From Pyrocephalus nanus (lineage: Eukaryota > Chordata > Aves > Passeriformes > Tyrannidae): DNA of 64,000 bases. This document shows, one piece after another, positions 46,192-58,376 of the stretch; positions within the stretch are counted from its first letter, which is position 1; each line of letters opens with the position of its first letter. The stretch is from NCBI GenBank assembly GCA_038380795.1, contig CM076259.1, forward strand, positions 72,970,200 through 73,034,199, read 5' to 3'. The notes below the pieces were generated by a model. That model made no database searches, was not told the origin of the DNA, and saw only the letters and a list, made by a program, of their open reading frames with translations. Position numbers and translations under genes: made by a program.

Positions 46192-48270
46192 GCCAACTTT
46201 TAAAGGAATTAGAGCTGCCACAATCATTCTCTAATCAGTAAGTCCTGTATCCTATGTGCGTTCTCAATTTGATTCTGATTTTAATCTTAAAAATTAATAG
46301 AAACTGATTTTTTCACTAAAGGACACTCAAGTATATGTTAGCAAAAGTAATTAATCCTCTCACAATATGATAAAATTTACTTCCATGTTGGAACATGAAG
46401 ATATATAAATTATATGAAATATAAAAGGTTTTTTCTTGATATGTTATAATTCAGGAATAAATTTCTTTTCAATACTCAAACCAAGCTAACTGAGAGAAGG
46501 AAGAGAAGAACTGAGTCTGGATCACTTTATAGTAATTTAGTTTTAACTATTAATTTGAAAGCTTGGCATATTTTCCGAGAGTTTTCTGGAATTATGAATT
46601 TTCCTGACACTTAGAAAGGTAGTCTGCATTTTTATTTATAAAACTGTTCTGTCAATCACTAGGAAATGCTAATTATTATGAAAACAGTTGTAAGAATCAT
46701 ATTACCAGTGTCTCAATGAAATGTTATTGACAACTGCTTTAAAAGAAAAGGAGTCTAATTTCCTCTCAGTATTCAAGAACAGCTGTTCTTGTACAAGTAT
46801 GAAAGTTGGATTGCCAACAGGAGGGAAAGGGGAAGTTTTAACTGAATAAATTTAGTGTTCAATCAGCCACTTATGCTTGAGACAGAAGGTTTCAGAGATA
46901 TCTGCCATTAAACGATTTTGCTGTGTAAGAAAAGAAACTGTTTCTTACAGTTATGTTTGCAGCTAAGAGGATGATCTTCTCCTTGTGGATAAGTACATCC
47001 ATCCCATATATAACTCCCTAGAGTAAGGTTCTCCTGCAGATATCTAAGTATGAAAGTGTCTGTTAGGCATTTAAAAAAATACATATTTATAAGTAACGAG
47101 AAAACTTTTTGTGAGCTGCATGCTCATTAATAATGGAAGGTGTTAGCAGTGCTATTCTGGCAGTTTAGTACTGCCAGGTACTTTAAAAAACATAGATCAT
47201 GCAGTTTCAGTAATTATTCTCTCACATTCATTTTTCTTTTGCCTTGATAATATATGCTGCAGTAGCATCTTGGCCATATTTTCTAAATACTGTCTGGCAT
47301 ATGCTGCTGGTTTTGTATGTTTGCATTACATTTTGCTTCTTGTATAAACTTCATCGTCTTCTAAGATCACTTAACAGATCACCTAAGAAGGAAATGGTGG
47401 GATTTTATTAAAAGAGATTCTGGTGTTCATGGCCATAAATCAGTAGTTCCAGCCTTCTGAAGAGCTGTCTGCTTCCTCAGAAGTCTCAGTTTAAGAAAAT
47501 CCTTCAGAAAGGATAAGAAAATTTAACTCAAGCATGTGGTAAAAACTGTTCTTCAGAGAAATCCAGCAGTTCAGAATTTGTTTCTTCTGCTAATGCAAAA
47601 AGGTTGTGTATTAGTGTTTATCTTGTTACTTTAACTACTGAAGTAGCTTAAAATGCAACTAATTCCTTTTTTTTTTCCCGGAAATGTAAACAACTAGAAT
47701 ATTTTAAATTAAATGCATTTTGTTAAACAAGAAGTTTTCTTTGAAAGAAGTTGTATCAAAACTATTTTTGAAGATCAGTTGCTCATCACCTCAGTACTTG
47801 AAGAAGACCACTTGAGGTATTCCTGAGCACTTACAGAATCTTTCTAGTTATATCAATTCACTATTATGTAGAACAAGTAAGTTGTTTCCTCACAGTTGTA
47901 ACACTTTAGTTATTGCATTGCATGAGTTGTTCTACACAAACTCATTTTGTAGATTATTGTGCCGTAATAGAAATACCTTATAACCCCATAAAAACTCTAT
48001 AATCTTCCCCCTCAAGCATCAATCATACATTTTAAGTTAGTTTTGCTGAATAAAATTGATTTTAAACATAACAACACTTTTTAAAATTTAGCTTAAATAA
48101 ACATTTTTAACACAATTTCCAGCAAAATATGTATTTAAAATAGATCCATACCTATAAAATTATTTGCATTTTGTTCCGATGATAAATGAGAGACACAGTT
48201 TCAGTATATGTCCTTATGTGCACTGCCCTGTGTCGAACACAAACCTAGAGATTTTATGTGTTACTCTAAT

Positions 48271-48303
48271 ATATATATATGTATATATGTACGTATGTAT
48301 ACA
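48271..48303 (+). repeat. TA/TG-rich microsatellite
   Basis: ATATATATATGTATATATGT followed by ACGTATGTATAC: an imperfect alternating purine-pyrimidine run. Confidence 0.85.
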
Positions 48304-49159
48304 GTTCCTTGATAATGGTAACAATCAAAAAAGAAGCACTCCTAACAGGGAGTGATGACTGAAGCCATATTCCATAAAGCTGAAGACATTCCAACAACCA
48401 TTTTGTTACTTTTTACATCAGATTTTCATATTACACCAAATATTTGCTCTACAAATAATTTTCTGGTAATGAAACATGAAGATCTTACAAACCATCAACA
48501 AAAATGCCCTTGTTAACTACCTTTTTTTGTTTTCTTTACAACAGACAACACATATGGAAAGCATTGTCTTTAAAAAAATCCTTCAAAGCCTTTAAAATGC
48601 TGGTTTAATTTTGATTTTCCTATTTCTTCTTGTGTTTCCAATAAAATATAATTACCATAAAATTTAAGTAAGTTACTAATACTGATTTAATTAAATTTTC
48701 AAGTGAAGTTTAAATGAAATGTAGCACAAATATAGCACAAATACAATATGACTTATAACTTCCTGCAGTAGTTTATTTAGATTTTAAATTTAATTTTAAT
48801 TTCAATTTAATTGAATAGTGTAGTTACACTGAATAAAGACCACAGTAATTGAACTGATGCATCCAGCATTTATTTGTCTAGTTGAAATTATATGAAACTT
48901 TGGAGACAAACATTAAAAGAGAAATCTGTTTTAAATCTTTCAGGCTCAATATTAGGAAATTTATGAAATGTTTTCCTCATTTTCCGTATGTGATATATGA
49001 ACGCTGTGATTATATGCCTTGGAAGCAGCTATACTGTACATCTGATTTTAGATTCAGTGTTCCCCCATAATTCAGCTTCACAGGTAAGCCATGTATAGCT
49101 GAAACAAATATTTGACTTTGTAGAAATACATACAGATATATAAGAATTATGGAAAAAGT

Positions 49160-50010
49160 AGCTGGGTTGCACCAGGCACAGAATCTCCAGCCAGCCAAGG
49201 AAGGAGAATGTCCCACTCTACACTGCACTGGTGTGGCCTCACCTCACAGAATCACAAAACGGGAAAGGACAACAGCAGGCCTTCTGGTCCAACCTCCCTG
49301 CTCAAGCAGGGTCATCCTAGAGCACACTGCACAGGAGTGCATCCAGAAGATTCTTGAATATCTCCAGTGAGGGAGACTCCACAGCCTTTCTGAGCAATCT
49401 GATCCAGTATTTGGTCACCCACACAGTAAAGAAGTTCTTCCTCATATTCCGGTGGAACTTGTGAATCAGTTTCTGCCCGTTGCCTCTTGTCTTATTGCTT
49501 GGCAGCACCGAGAAGAGCCTGAATCTGTCCTCTTGGCCACTCCGCCTTCAGATATAGATATTAGTGAGTTGCTCTCTCAGTCATCTCTTCTCAAGACTGA
49601 ACAGGCCCAGCTCCCTCAGGCTTTTTCTTGGCCACAGGACTCTCCTTGTCTGTCAGGACTGTGCAGAGCTGCTCTGCAGCAGACTTGCCCCAGATGCTTT
49701 CCCAACCTCTACTAGTGCCTGGGGTTATTCCTACCCAGGTGCAGGACCCTGCATTTGCCCTCATTGACTTTCAGAGTTCTTGAGTACTGTATACAGTTTT
49801 GGGCACCTCAGTTTAAGAAAAATATAAATCTATTGGACTGTGTCCTGAGGAAAACAAATTCCCTGGGGTATTGGTCATGGCACCAAGAATGTCAGAGTTC
49901 GAAGAGTAGCTAGATAAGGATTTTATTCATATGGCTCAGTTTTAGGTAGTTCTGAGAGGAGCAGGAAGTTGACTCGATGATCTTTATGGATCCTGTACAA
50001 TGTGAGACTT
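49160..50010 (+). mobile_element. CR1 LINE split by a nested CR1
   Basis: The left piece, 49160-49242, ends CACTGGTGTGGCCTCACCT (the LV.PHL block). The right piece from about 49778 continues with GAGTACTGTATACAGTTTTG (the LEYCIQFWAP block) and ends near 50010 with TTGACTCGATGATCTTTATG. Joined, they follow the normal CR1 order without a gap. The minus-strand CR1 at 49243-49777 therefore landed inside this one. The right piece also lacks part of the RT-to-3'UTR distance, so it had a further deletion. Confidence 0.85.
49243..49777 (-). mobile_element. CR1 LINE 3' end, nested in a plus-strand CR1
   Basis: The 3' terminus is at the left (CACAGAATCACAAAACGGG). The 3' UTR runs rightward (GAGACTCCACAGCCTTTCTG, GTTGCCTCTTGTCTTATTGC, GACTGAACAGGCCCAGCTCC) to GGTGCAGGACCCTGCATTTG near 49755, where it is 5'-truncated. 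The host element resumes immediately after. The frames at 49149-49370 and 49452-49715 are readings through it. Confidence 0.9.
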
Positions 50011-50392
50011 GCACGCTTTTTGGAAAGAACCTTTAATTTAAATTGATTTTTTTAAATAATTTGTTCTCCTCCAAAATAAATTACAAGAAAGGAATAAAAA
50101 AATGTATTTACAAGGAATTACAAAAATCTATCATATGTGATCACTATATGTAATATGATATCTTGTATATTTCTATATTTACGTGCATTAAAAAATAATA
50201 TAATCTGTAATATTTCCTACTTTAAATTCCTCTGTTAATAAGAAAATTCAAAATTAAATATATATCCTAAACTATAAAATCCAATTATTAAAAACAATCC
50301 AAGAGAGATGGTATTTTACAATAATAAAAATCAAACATGATGTCATGCTCAGCAATAAAAGCTCTAGAGATGAAGGAGGAAATATTTGAAAT
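50011..50392. other. No gene seen; very AT-rich
   Basis: Mostly A and T, with no recognisable element. Confidence 0.6.
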
Positions 50393-50643
50393 GATGGTGT
50401 TTATCTTCCTAAATAACCATTATATGTGACAGAGCCTGGCTTTCCTAGAGGTAGCAGAAAGCCTGCCTGATGACTGGAAGGAGCTGTTTTGGTTTGCTTG
50501 CATGTTTGGCTCTTTGCTTTACCTATTAAACTGTCTTAATTTATGAGTTTTCTCATACAGTTGTTCTCTCCCCTATCCTGCTGGGGAGTAGTGAGCAAGC
50601 AGCTGTGTGATGTTTAGTTGCCAGCTGGGGTTAATCCATGACA
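50393..50643 (+). mobile_element. Family B LTR, 3' half
   Basis: It begins GATGGTGTTTATCTTCC, includes CCTATTAAACTGTCTTAAT (ATTAAA at 50525-50530), and ends GGGGTTAATCCATGACA. It matches the 3' halves of 29201-29744 and (reverse) 2808-3364. The 5' half with the TATA box is absent. No primer-binding-site-like sequence follows it, so it is not the start of a provirus. Confidence 0.82.
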
Positions 50644-52885
50644 GCCTGTTTTGTCATAATGCAAATTACTGACCACAACTAGCAAATATATACAATATTA
50701 AGGAGTATTTAGAAGACTTGGATTTGGATCCCAAGGGAGCTGCCAGAATGGAGATGAAGATATGTGGCTAAAAGTAGGGCCACAAAGTACGGGGCAATAT
50801 GGGTGGGCATGTGGAAAGAGAAAGACCTTTCTCCTTTAAGGCTGTCCAATTAAGGATGTTTTCGGTGCTAAATCAGATAATGAGAAAGGAGGAAAACCAT
50901 ACACGAGAACGTATAGAGACACAAACCTGACTGGCAAATGATGAGGGGGGAGAACCAAGCCTAGCAAGTCAAACTAATTGATAATGGTATGTTGAATGTG
51001 GGAATGTTTATTTCAATGAGATCTTCTGATTTACAACCTAGTCAAATGGGACACCAAAGAAAAGTGGGAAACCATAAACAAAACATTTGGAGTCACAGAC
51101 CTGACAGAAAAAACATAATAGAGACAAAGACAAGAAACAAGCACTTGTCAGTCACACAGATTTAAGTGTGTGAATTGATCTTGTGATCACAAAACTGCAA
51201 GCAAACGGTGACTTTGAAACTGGTGAGGATGAGACCCTGAGGGTCCAGATTATTGTTGGGATTGTGCCAACTAATGAGGCAATGTGCAAGGGGAGTAGAG
51301 GGGAGCAAAGGAGGAACAGACAGAATGGGATATAGAAGTGTCTGGTTGTAAACTGTGACTAGCCCTTGTCTCTTGTCTGAGAAAGCCCTGTTCCTGGTCT
51401 CTGCAATCTGCCCTGTCTTCTCCTTATCTCCTTTCCTTTTATTTATTTCATAGCAGGGGAAAAATATACCTCTGTGATTTGGAGAACCAATCATGTAAGA
51501 AAAAGGAGAACAGGATGGCCCAACACACTTGTGGAACAATGCTTCAGCAGCAAACCCAAGTTAATGTATTTATGGTTCCAAATTGATATACCTAAAACTG
51601 AAGAGCAAAAATTAAAAAATTTCAGTTTTCTAGTATTTAAAACAGTGTTATTATTTTGAAGGACTAACATGAATGATTTGAACAATATTACATAGACTTA
51701 TTTTTCCTATTCCAAACAGAACTAATCAGTGATAAACTGTAACAGCCAGCGGTGCCTTGGCATCTGAATCTCTTGAAAACGAGATTTACAGGACGGTTTT
51801 CAAGTTCAATGAAATCTATATTCTTTTATTCCAGAAAGCTGTTCTGTGACAACCTGAGGGGGCAGGCATCATGGGAAAACATTTATGAAATTGCTCATTG
51901 ATTTTTTTCTTGGAGGTAAAATGTTCCACATTCACTTCCCTGCACCTTTCTTCAATTCAAAGCATTATGCAGAAGTTTAGGGAGAAGAGGATTTTTTTTT
52001 CCTCTCCTCTCCCATTATCTGGGCATCACAGGGCAAGGTCTTTCAGAGAGCATAGTTGAACCTTTCTCCTTTTGCTTACTCTGAATGCCCCGGCCCTGCT
52101 GCCTGTCCTCCAAGCTCATCTGTAACAAATTTAACATGTAAGTGGACATTGGATGGATGCCAAAAATTGTCAGTTTTCCTTATTGTCCAAAATTTACACA
52201 GGAACTTCTGTTTGCTGACCTTTAGGAAAGTGGAAGGGACTAAGATTTCTCTGAACTCAGATTTCATCACCAGCCTAATCTACAGTCTTTGTCGATTGAA
52301 AGAACACAGGTCAGGAATGAATTTGAATGACTAGAACTACTGATTCCACTAGATATCTTGTTATTATGAACCACTTTAATTCTTTCTTCTTTATTATGAA
52401 AGGATTAGTATTGTTCCCAAAGGTATTTCCAACAGGCTTCAAATTCCTTTGAGTTTACCACCTATGTTCTCTCATTGTGCCTGCTTTCCCTTCTCTTCAT
52501 GCTGGAGCATAACTACAAGTCAATTTGCCTCATCATGTGAACAAAATGTCATCCACTTTATTATGTGTAGACTCTTAAACAATGTGAATAGATTTGGTTA
52601 ATTCCTCAGAACAGACTGCAACAACTCTCCTTAAATGAAACTCTCTGTTTTAAAATGTCTTTTAGACTGGTCGAAGTTCCTGTTATCCTGTTGCAGTTTG
52701 TCATAACCAAAGACAAAAAACCATTGCTTTACCTCAAAACTTGAGCAGCTAGAATATTAACTTCCATTTCTTAATAATCCTTTATAATGTTTTGTTGGCT
52801 TCACTAGATATTTGGAATAAACTCCAAAGCAAATGTCCCATTCTCAAACATGCATCTCTGTAGGATGAAAAATTCCATAGCCTCA
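50644..52885. other. No gene recognised; weak internal duplication
   Basis: Two stretches (50888-50935 and about 51064-51110) share GAAAACCAT/GAAACCAT and ACACAAACCTGAC/TCACAGACCTGAC words at similar spacing, suggesting a diverged duplication about 176 bp apart. The frame at 51162-51539 (minus, 125 codons) is unrecognised. Confidence 0.4.
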
Positions 52886-53265
52886 TGTATTGGATTTCTG
52901 AAGCCAGGTTTTGGTAGCAGGTCGAGCTAGAGTGGTGGCTTCAGTGAGAAGCTTCCCTCATGTCCAATATAGCCAATGGCAGCTGGCTCCAGGACGGATC
53001 AGCTGCTGGTCAAAGCTGAACCAATCAGGAATGACAGTATCACCTCTGTGATAATGTATTTAAGTATGAAAAAAATGTTTTTGTGCAGATGAAAATTGCA
53101 ACCAGAGAAGAACGGAGAGAGGACATGTGAACAACTCTATAGACACCAAGGTCGGTGAGAAGGCAGGATAGGTCCTTATCTCAACTCATGAACCTTTCAT
53201 TCTATTTTCTCTCCTTTGTCCAGTTGCAGAGGTGAGTGATAGAGTGGCTTAAGTGGGTACCTGAT
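52886..53265 (+). mobile_element. Family A LTR, internally deleted
   Basis: It starts TGTATTGGATTTCTG, with a family-specific word (AAGCTTCCCTCATGTCC) and a TATTTAAGTATG TATA-like site near 53060. At about 53165 it jumps from GTGAGAAGGCAGGAT straight to GGTCCTTATCTCAACTCATG, so about 600-700 bp found in the 54602 copy are absent. The final 30 or so bp, including the CCACCACA end, are not recognisable. Confidence 0.82.
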
Positions 53266-54014
53266 GTTTATTAGACGCTTCTTCCTCATTTCCATTATGA
53301 TTTCTGCAAAAACACACCCCCACAACACAGCTTCCCAGTTTCCTATATATGCCACTTATACTGTGACGACCATTAACTAATTTTTTTATGATACGAAAAT
53401 TATCTTTATGATTTTCTTTTAAGATAAAGCTCTCACTGCAGTTGCTCTTCACAATTTCTCACCATGAAAAAGGAAGGCACACCAGATGCATCTCATTAGA
53501 TATCTTGTTGGTTTGGAGACTTATGTTGCTATGATGACCTCACAAAGCAGAGCTGGACATTTTCCTTATTGTTTCTCTGCTTTCCTATAAGTTAACTAGC
53601 ACTCTAATTTTGTTCTACATAGCCTTTTAAAAACCAAAGAGCACAAGGAATTTTTTTTGGCACAAATTCTACTTGTCTGGAAAAAAAAAAAAAAGAAAAT
53701 CTTTTCTGTTTCAATCTCCTGTTGCTTCAGTTTCACTGTATTTCATCATTTCCAAAATGTTTTATGACTCCCATTTTCTTCAAGACAAGGATTGTTAATT
53801 CTGTATTTTATGTGAATCATCTCTGCTTTCTATATCATATTGTTGAGGAAAGCTATAAATAGGATGTTTCTGTTTAGGGACTTAAAACATGTCAATTTCT
53901 GCTGTGTCATGATTAACATATTTAACTTTCCTTTAGACTTATAATTAACATTCTAATTATGATTTTTTAGTTCAATAGGTGCTGACTGAAAAGCAGTACT
54001 TGACTGTGTCCTCT
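53266..54014. other. No gene seen
   Basis: AT-rich, with an A run at 53681-53694. No recognised repeat. Confidence 0.55.
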
Positions 54015-54218
54015 GAAAAAACTTCTTCACAGAAAGGGGCTTCAAGCATTGGAACAGATCGGCCAGGGAAGTAGAGTCAGCATTCCTGGAAGTGTTCAAA
54101 AAACATGTGAATATGGCATTTCAGGACATGGTTTATTGATGAATGTGATGGTGGTCCTAGGTTGCATTTGGACTGGATGACCTTAGAGGTCTTTTTTCAA
54201 TCTCAAGGATTCTATGAT
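54015..54218 (+). mobile_element. CR1 LINE 3' terminal fragment, about 200 bp
   Basis: ACTTCTTCACAGAAAGGGGC, then CAAGCATTGGAACAG, CCTGGAAGTGTTCAAAA and GACTGGATGACCTTAGAGGT, ending GGATTCTATGATTA. A short 5'-truncated copy with the normal terminus. Confidence 0.92.
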
Positions 54219-54601
54219 TAGCTTACATTCAAAAGTTAAAGTCGTTCAATGTGAATCCTAGTCCTGTTATGGAATCACTGTTAGATTTCACAGTGAGTAG
54301 AACATATGAAACATCTAAAATGCACTTCTACAATAACTGTGTAAGTACATCAATATTTACTCAGCCATTTGGAAATGGTTTTAATTATCATTAATTATTT
54401 TTAAAAATATTATCTCAATTAGTAATTACAAACTTCTCCACCTAAGATATGCAGATGTTATTCCAGAGCTGATAGTGCCTCACTTCAACTTTCACAGCAC
54501 ATGCCAACTTTGCCAATCTACTTATAAGACAAGATGTGGTATACATAGTCTCATCATCAGTTATGTCCCCACATCTTCAGTATATAACTGAACTAGAACA
54601 G
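54219..54601. other. No gene seen; flank of a solo LTR
   Basis: Unique AT-rich sequence. Its last five bases (54597-54601, AACAG) are the left target-site copy of the LTR that follows. Confidence 0.6.
54597..54601 (+). repeat. Target-site duplication, left copy (AACAG)
   Basis: Identical to 55646-55650, immediately outside the TG...CA ends of the solo LTR. Confidence 0.88.
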
Positions 54602-55645
54602 TGTACTGGTTTTGTGTGGCAAGGTTTTGGTAGTGAAGTGAGCTATAGCTATGGATTTTCTGAGAAGATGCCAGAAGTTTCCCTCATGTGATAAAGCCAA
54701 TGTCAGGTAATTTGAAGACAGACATGCCACTGGACAAAGCTGAGCCCATCAGCAATGGTAGTAGCACCTCTGGGATAACATATTTTGGATGGGGAAAAAA
54801 CTGCTGCACAAAAGCAGCCAAAAGAGAAGAGTGAGAATAAGTGAGAGAAACAGCTATGCAGATATCAAGGCCATTAAAGAAGGAGGGAGATGAAATGCTC
54901 CAGCTGTCAGAGCAGAGATTCCCCTGCAGGCCATTGTGAGCACCATGGTGAGGCAGGTTGTCACCCTGCAGCCCCTGGAGGTCCATGGTGGAGCAGAGAT
55001 CCACTTGCAGCCTGTAGAGGACCCCACACTTAAACAGGTGGGTGCTCCTAAAAGAGGCTTTGAGCCCATGCACAGGTCCTGATGGAGCAGCTTTTCTGAC
55101 AGGACCTGTGATCCCATGGGTGATCTGTGCTGTGCAGTCAGTCCCTGAGGGACTGTCCCCCGTGGAAAGGACTCAGGCTGCAGCAGTTTATGAAGAACTG
55201 CAGTCTGGAGGAGGACCAATACTGCAGAAATTCAAAGAGGACTGTCTTCTGTGGATGGGACCCCAGAGGGTGAGGATGAAGGAGCGGCAAAGATGTATGT
55301 TAAACTGACTGCAGTGCTCATTCACTGTCCCTTGGACTGTTTTGGGAAGGAGGTTAGAGAATTCAGGAGGGAATCTGAACCCAAGAATAAGGGAGGGGTG
55401 GAGAGAAGGTGGTTTAAGATTTGGTTTTATTTCTCGTTATCACACTCTGACTTCGGATTGGCAGTAAATAAGATTAACTTCTCCAAGTGAGTCTGTTTTG
55501 CCTGTGGTGGTACTTGCTGAGTGATTTCTCCTTGTCTTTGTCTCAAGCCTTTCACCATATTTTCTCTCCCCTAGCCAGCTGAGGGAAAAAATGATAAGAG
55601 TGGCTTTGTGGGCAGCTGGCATCCCGCCAAGGTCAACCCACCACA
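54602..55645 (+). mobile_element. Complete solo LTR, family A, 1044 bp, with target-site duplication
   Basis: It starts TGTACTGGTTTTGTGTGGC and ends GGTCAACCCACCACA, so it has TG...CA ends. Exact 5-bp flanks AACAG lie at 54597-54601 and 55646-55650. A GC-rich middle (about 54890-55300) has repeated CTGCAGCCC/CTGGAGCAG-like words. An AACATATTTTGG site near 54780 stands where the family has its TATA-like element, and AAATAAG near 55469 is the polyadenylation region. It has no internal retroviral genes. A 5-bp duplication fits ERVL- or some ERV1/ERVK-type integrases; the class is not determined. Frames at 54684-55308 are readings through the LTR. Confidence 0.92.
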
Positions 55646-55650
55646 AACAG
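55646..55650 (+). repeat. Target-site duplication, right copy (AACAG)
   Basis: Identical to 54597-54601. Confidence 0.88.
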
Positions 55651-58340
55651 AAACATCTTCTACTGCAAACATTTCTCCAGATTTTCTCTCCTGGCCCTGA
55701 TACACTTTTCTAAGGTTCCTTGATCAAATATTCAGCCAGGAAAAGTTCACTGCTATGCTTTGTACTTATCAATTTTAACTGTTTGTCCTTTCTTCCTATA
55801 ATGACTCTTTGATGAATTTAAAATGTATTATTTCAGTTTTATCCCCTTCTGCCGTTTTTCTCTATGTGTTTAAGTGTCCATGATGCTTCAAATAGCTTTG
55901 CTGCTCCTAACATGAATATTAAAGAGTATCCCATAAAAGCTAGTAGATTATATCTTTTCTGAGGCACAGAGCTGATCTGGAATTTTATGTTGATAATTTT
56001 TAGCATGACTAGACAGAAGTTTATGTTGCTTTCTAAGCACTGAAGACCTGAGGGCTTAGATTATGTTTTGATCAAGTCTTTTTTGTCTTCTCTGGCTTGT
56101 ACTTTTCATAGCTATGAAGGTCTGATGAAATGAAAGGAAATATTATATACTGTCTGAAGTCAATTTCATCTTCTTTCTATGAGTTCATGCAGCAGAAGAC
56201 AGACATGCTGAAAAAGTAAAACTGTCCTGTAATTAGGAACTTTCTTTACCATCTCTGAAATGTAAAGTAGAATTCAGAGTAACCATCCTCAGAGTAACTA
56301 TCCTCATTAAAACTTACAATAATTAATTAATGAAGCAATTCAATTTTTCCTCATTGAAACATTGACAGTATTTTCTTTTTGGAATATTGTAGTGTTGACC
56401 TAATTTACTTGGGACCACCAGTCTAAAATTTGTGATGTCCAGCAGCCAGCAATAGTAACTTCTGAAGGTATTTGGAGAGATGGGAAAATTAAAAAAGAGA
56501 AAATTGAAAGTCAACAGTAGTGAAATAAATATTCAGTGGATATAATGAAAAAAATCTATAATAAAATAGATTTAAAGCTCTCCTTCATTTCCATATTCTC
56601 TCTTGATTTCTGAAGTTCTGTCCCTAAGTAAAATCAAGAAAAACATGTTTCTGATTTACTGAAGCTTGATGAATATAGTCTGTTATCCAGGGATAAAATA
56701 TGTGCTATTCCTGTTTTTTTCTTAAGCAATTTATGGGAACTCATATAAATTTATGTTAGAAACTAGAAGAACCACTTAAAGTTGTGTCAAGTTAGGCCAT
56801 CATTTCAAGAATTTCACAGTTAATTCACTATATCTCTCTGATATGGATTCAGAAAGTAAAAATCATTTCAAATGCAATGATAACATGAACACATAATGGT
56901 AAAACTGATGCAATGCCCTTTGTGTGCTCTTGGAATAAAATATACTTCATAAAGAAGAAATCAAAGTGTTGTAATAAGCTGTATGAAAAGTAAAAATTTT
57001 TTGAAAGAAAAATACCTATAACATCTTCTTGCTTGTAGCAAAATATTTCAGCATCAGTTGTTACAATGATGATGCCGTGAATGTGTAGTATATAGGTATT
57101 GTTATTGCATATGTAAGGCTAGTATTAAATTATGACCTTGAAGTCCTCTTTATGTTACATACAGAGTAAATATTTTCTTTTGTAAATACATTATTTGCAG
57201 AGTAAATAATATGAATAAATTTAAAGCACAGCATACTTATCATCTTCAGTGTTAATGGCAAATAAGAACTTAATGCAAGTTGCAAAATGCTGTTGTCTCT
57301 ACAGTGTGAAATGAGAAAAATATTTCAGTAATCATATACATATTTAAAAAACAGTCTGAGGCTGTGTGGAGATTGCTATATTGAGATAATGTAGAGAAAC
57401 TCATTAATATATGAATTACTAAAACTAAGCTTCACATTTTACAGGTTCCTTCAAACAATTTTCTCTCTTTTATAACTTTACAGATGTTACATTAAAAACA
57501 CATTCTTCTAATATATTTTTATAGTATATAATCTCAATTAGTTCTAAGAGCAAAACCAGATGATAATTTGACAAAAATTATTCAGTGTCATCCTTTGAAT
57601 TTACCTCCATTACAGGTAAGATAATAGGTTATAGGTGTCGGTAATGTTCAATATCTGAGGGCATTAAAATAAATAAGTAGCAAGATACAAGATATATTTA
57701 CAAAATGCATGCACTGAGTATAGGTATTCATGAATCTGTGTGTGTGTTCTGGAGTGTATGTTATGCCAGGACTGTAGACATGACTGTTTTAAACATTTTC
57801 ACCTCTCTGAAGCAAACACGGTTTGACATTCTCCAATAAAGAAAGGGTGATCTTTGAAAAAGAACTAGAGTTAAGATAAGAACAAATTATACTGCAGGAA
57901 GGGGTTTTGCTACTTTTTTCATCAGTGGGCTGCAGCCCTTCAGTTGTTGCTTAAAAATCCAGCAGACAGGGAGACTATCAAGGCTTTATAGATAGGAAGT
58001 TCACTTAAGCCCATCAGTGTTCTGCCCATTTAGACTTATCATGGTTGCCTCCATATCATTAATAAAAAGAGACAACAATGGGAATGCTACCACGCGAAAG
58101 TTTAAGAACCCATTGCTTTCCTTCACGTTCACAAGGCAGCCTGCCTACTGCCCAGGCACAAAAGAATTTCTAATGAAACTTTTAAGTAGATTATATAGCT
58201 CACTGAACCTGACTGCAATACAGTATCCTTCTCTTCCTCCTCTGAACCTCTAAATCCCTACTGCTTTCTTAACAGCCACATGGCATAAACTAGTTATCTC
58301 TGAAACTTACCCATTTTATTTGGCTCAAAACGTGATTTAT

Positions 58341-58376
58341 TTCTCTCTCTCTCATTCTCTCTCAATCTCTCTCTCA
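58341..58376 (+). repeat. (TC)n microsatellite, interrupted
   Basis: TTCTCTCTCTCTCATTCTCT, then CTCAATCTCTCTCTC: pyrimidine repeat with short interruptions. Confidence 0.85.

Larger units (their letters stand above)
44525..49159. other. No gene or interspersed repeat recognised; simple repeats
   Basis: Poly-C (12 C, A, 5 C) at 46174-46191 and a TA/GTA-rich microsatellite at 48271-48303. The remainder is AT-rich and apparently single-copy. CAG|GTAAGC at 49084 is an isolated donor-like site with no matching acceptor that I can see. Confidence 0.55.

Noticed and set aside
49160..50010. The opposite-strand CR1 pieces read as a twin-primed single insertion
   Set aside because: The right-hand plus piece contains the 3' UTR and continues the left-hand plus piece, so nesting explains it better.
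50644..51539. Possible provirus interior following the LTR end at 50643
   Set aside because: No primer-binding-site-like TGG start follows the LTR, and no gag, pol or env motif is visible.
54684..55308. Frames of 88-129 codons on both strands
   Set aside because: Readings through the GC-rich middle of the family A solo LTR.
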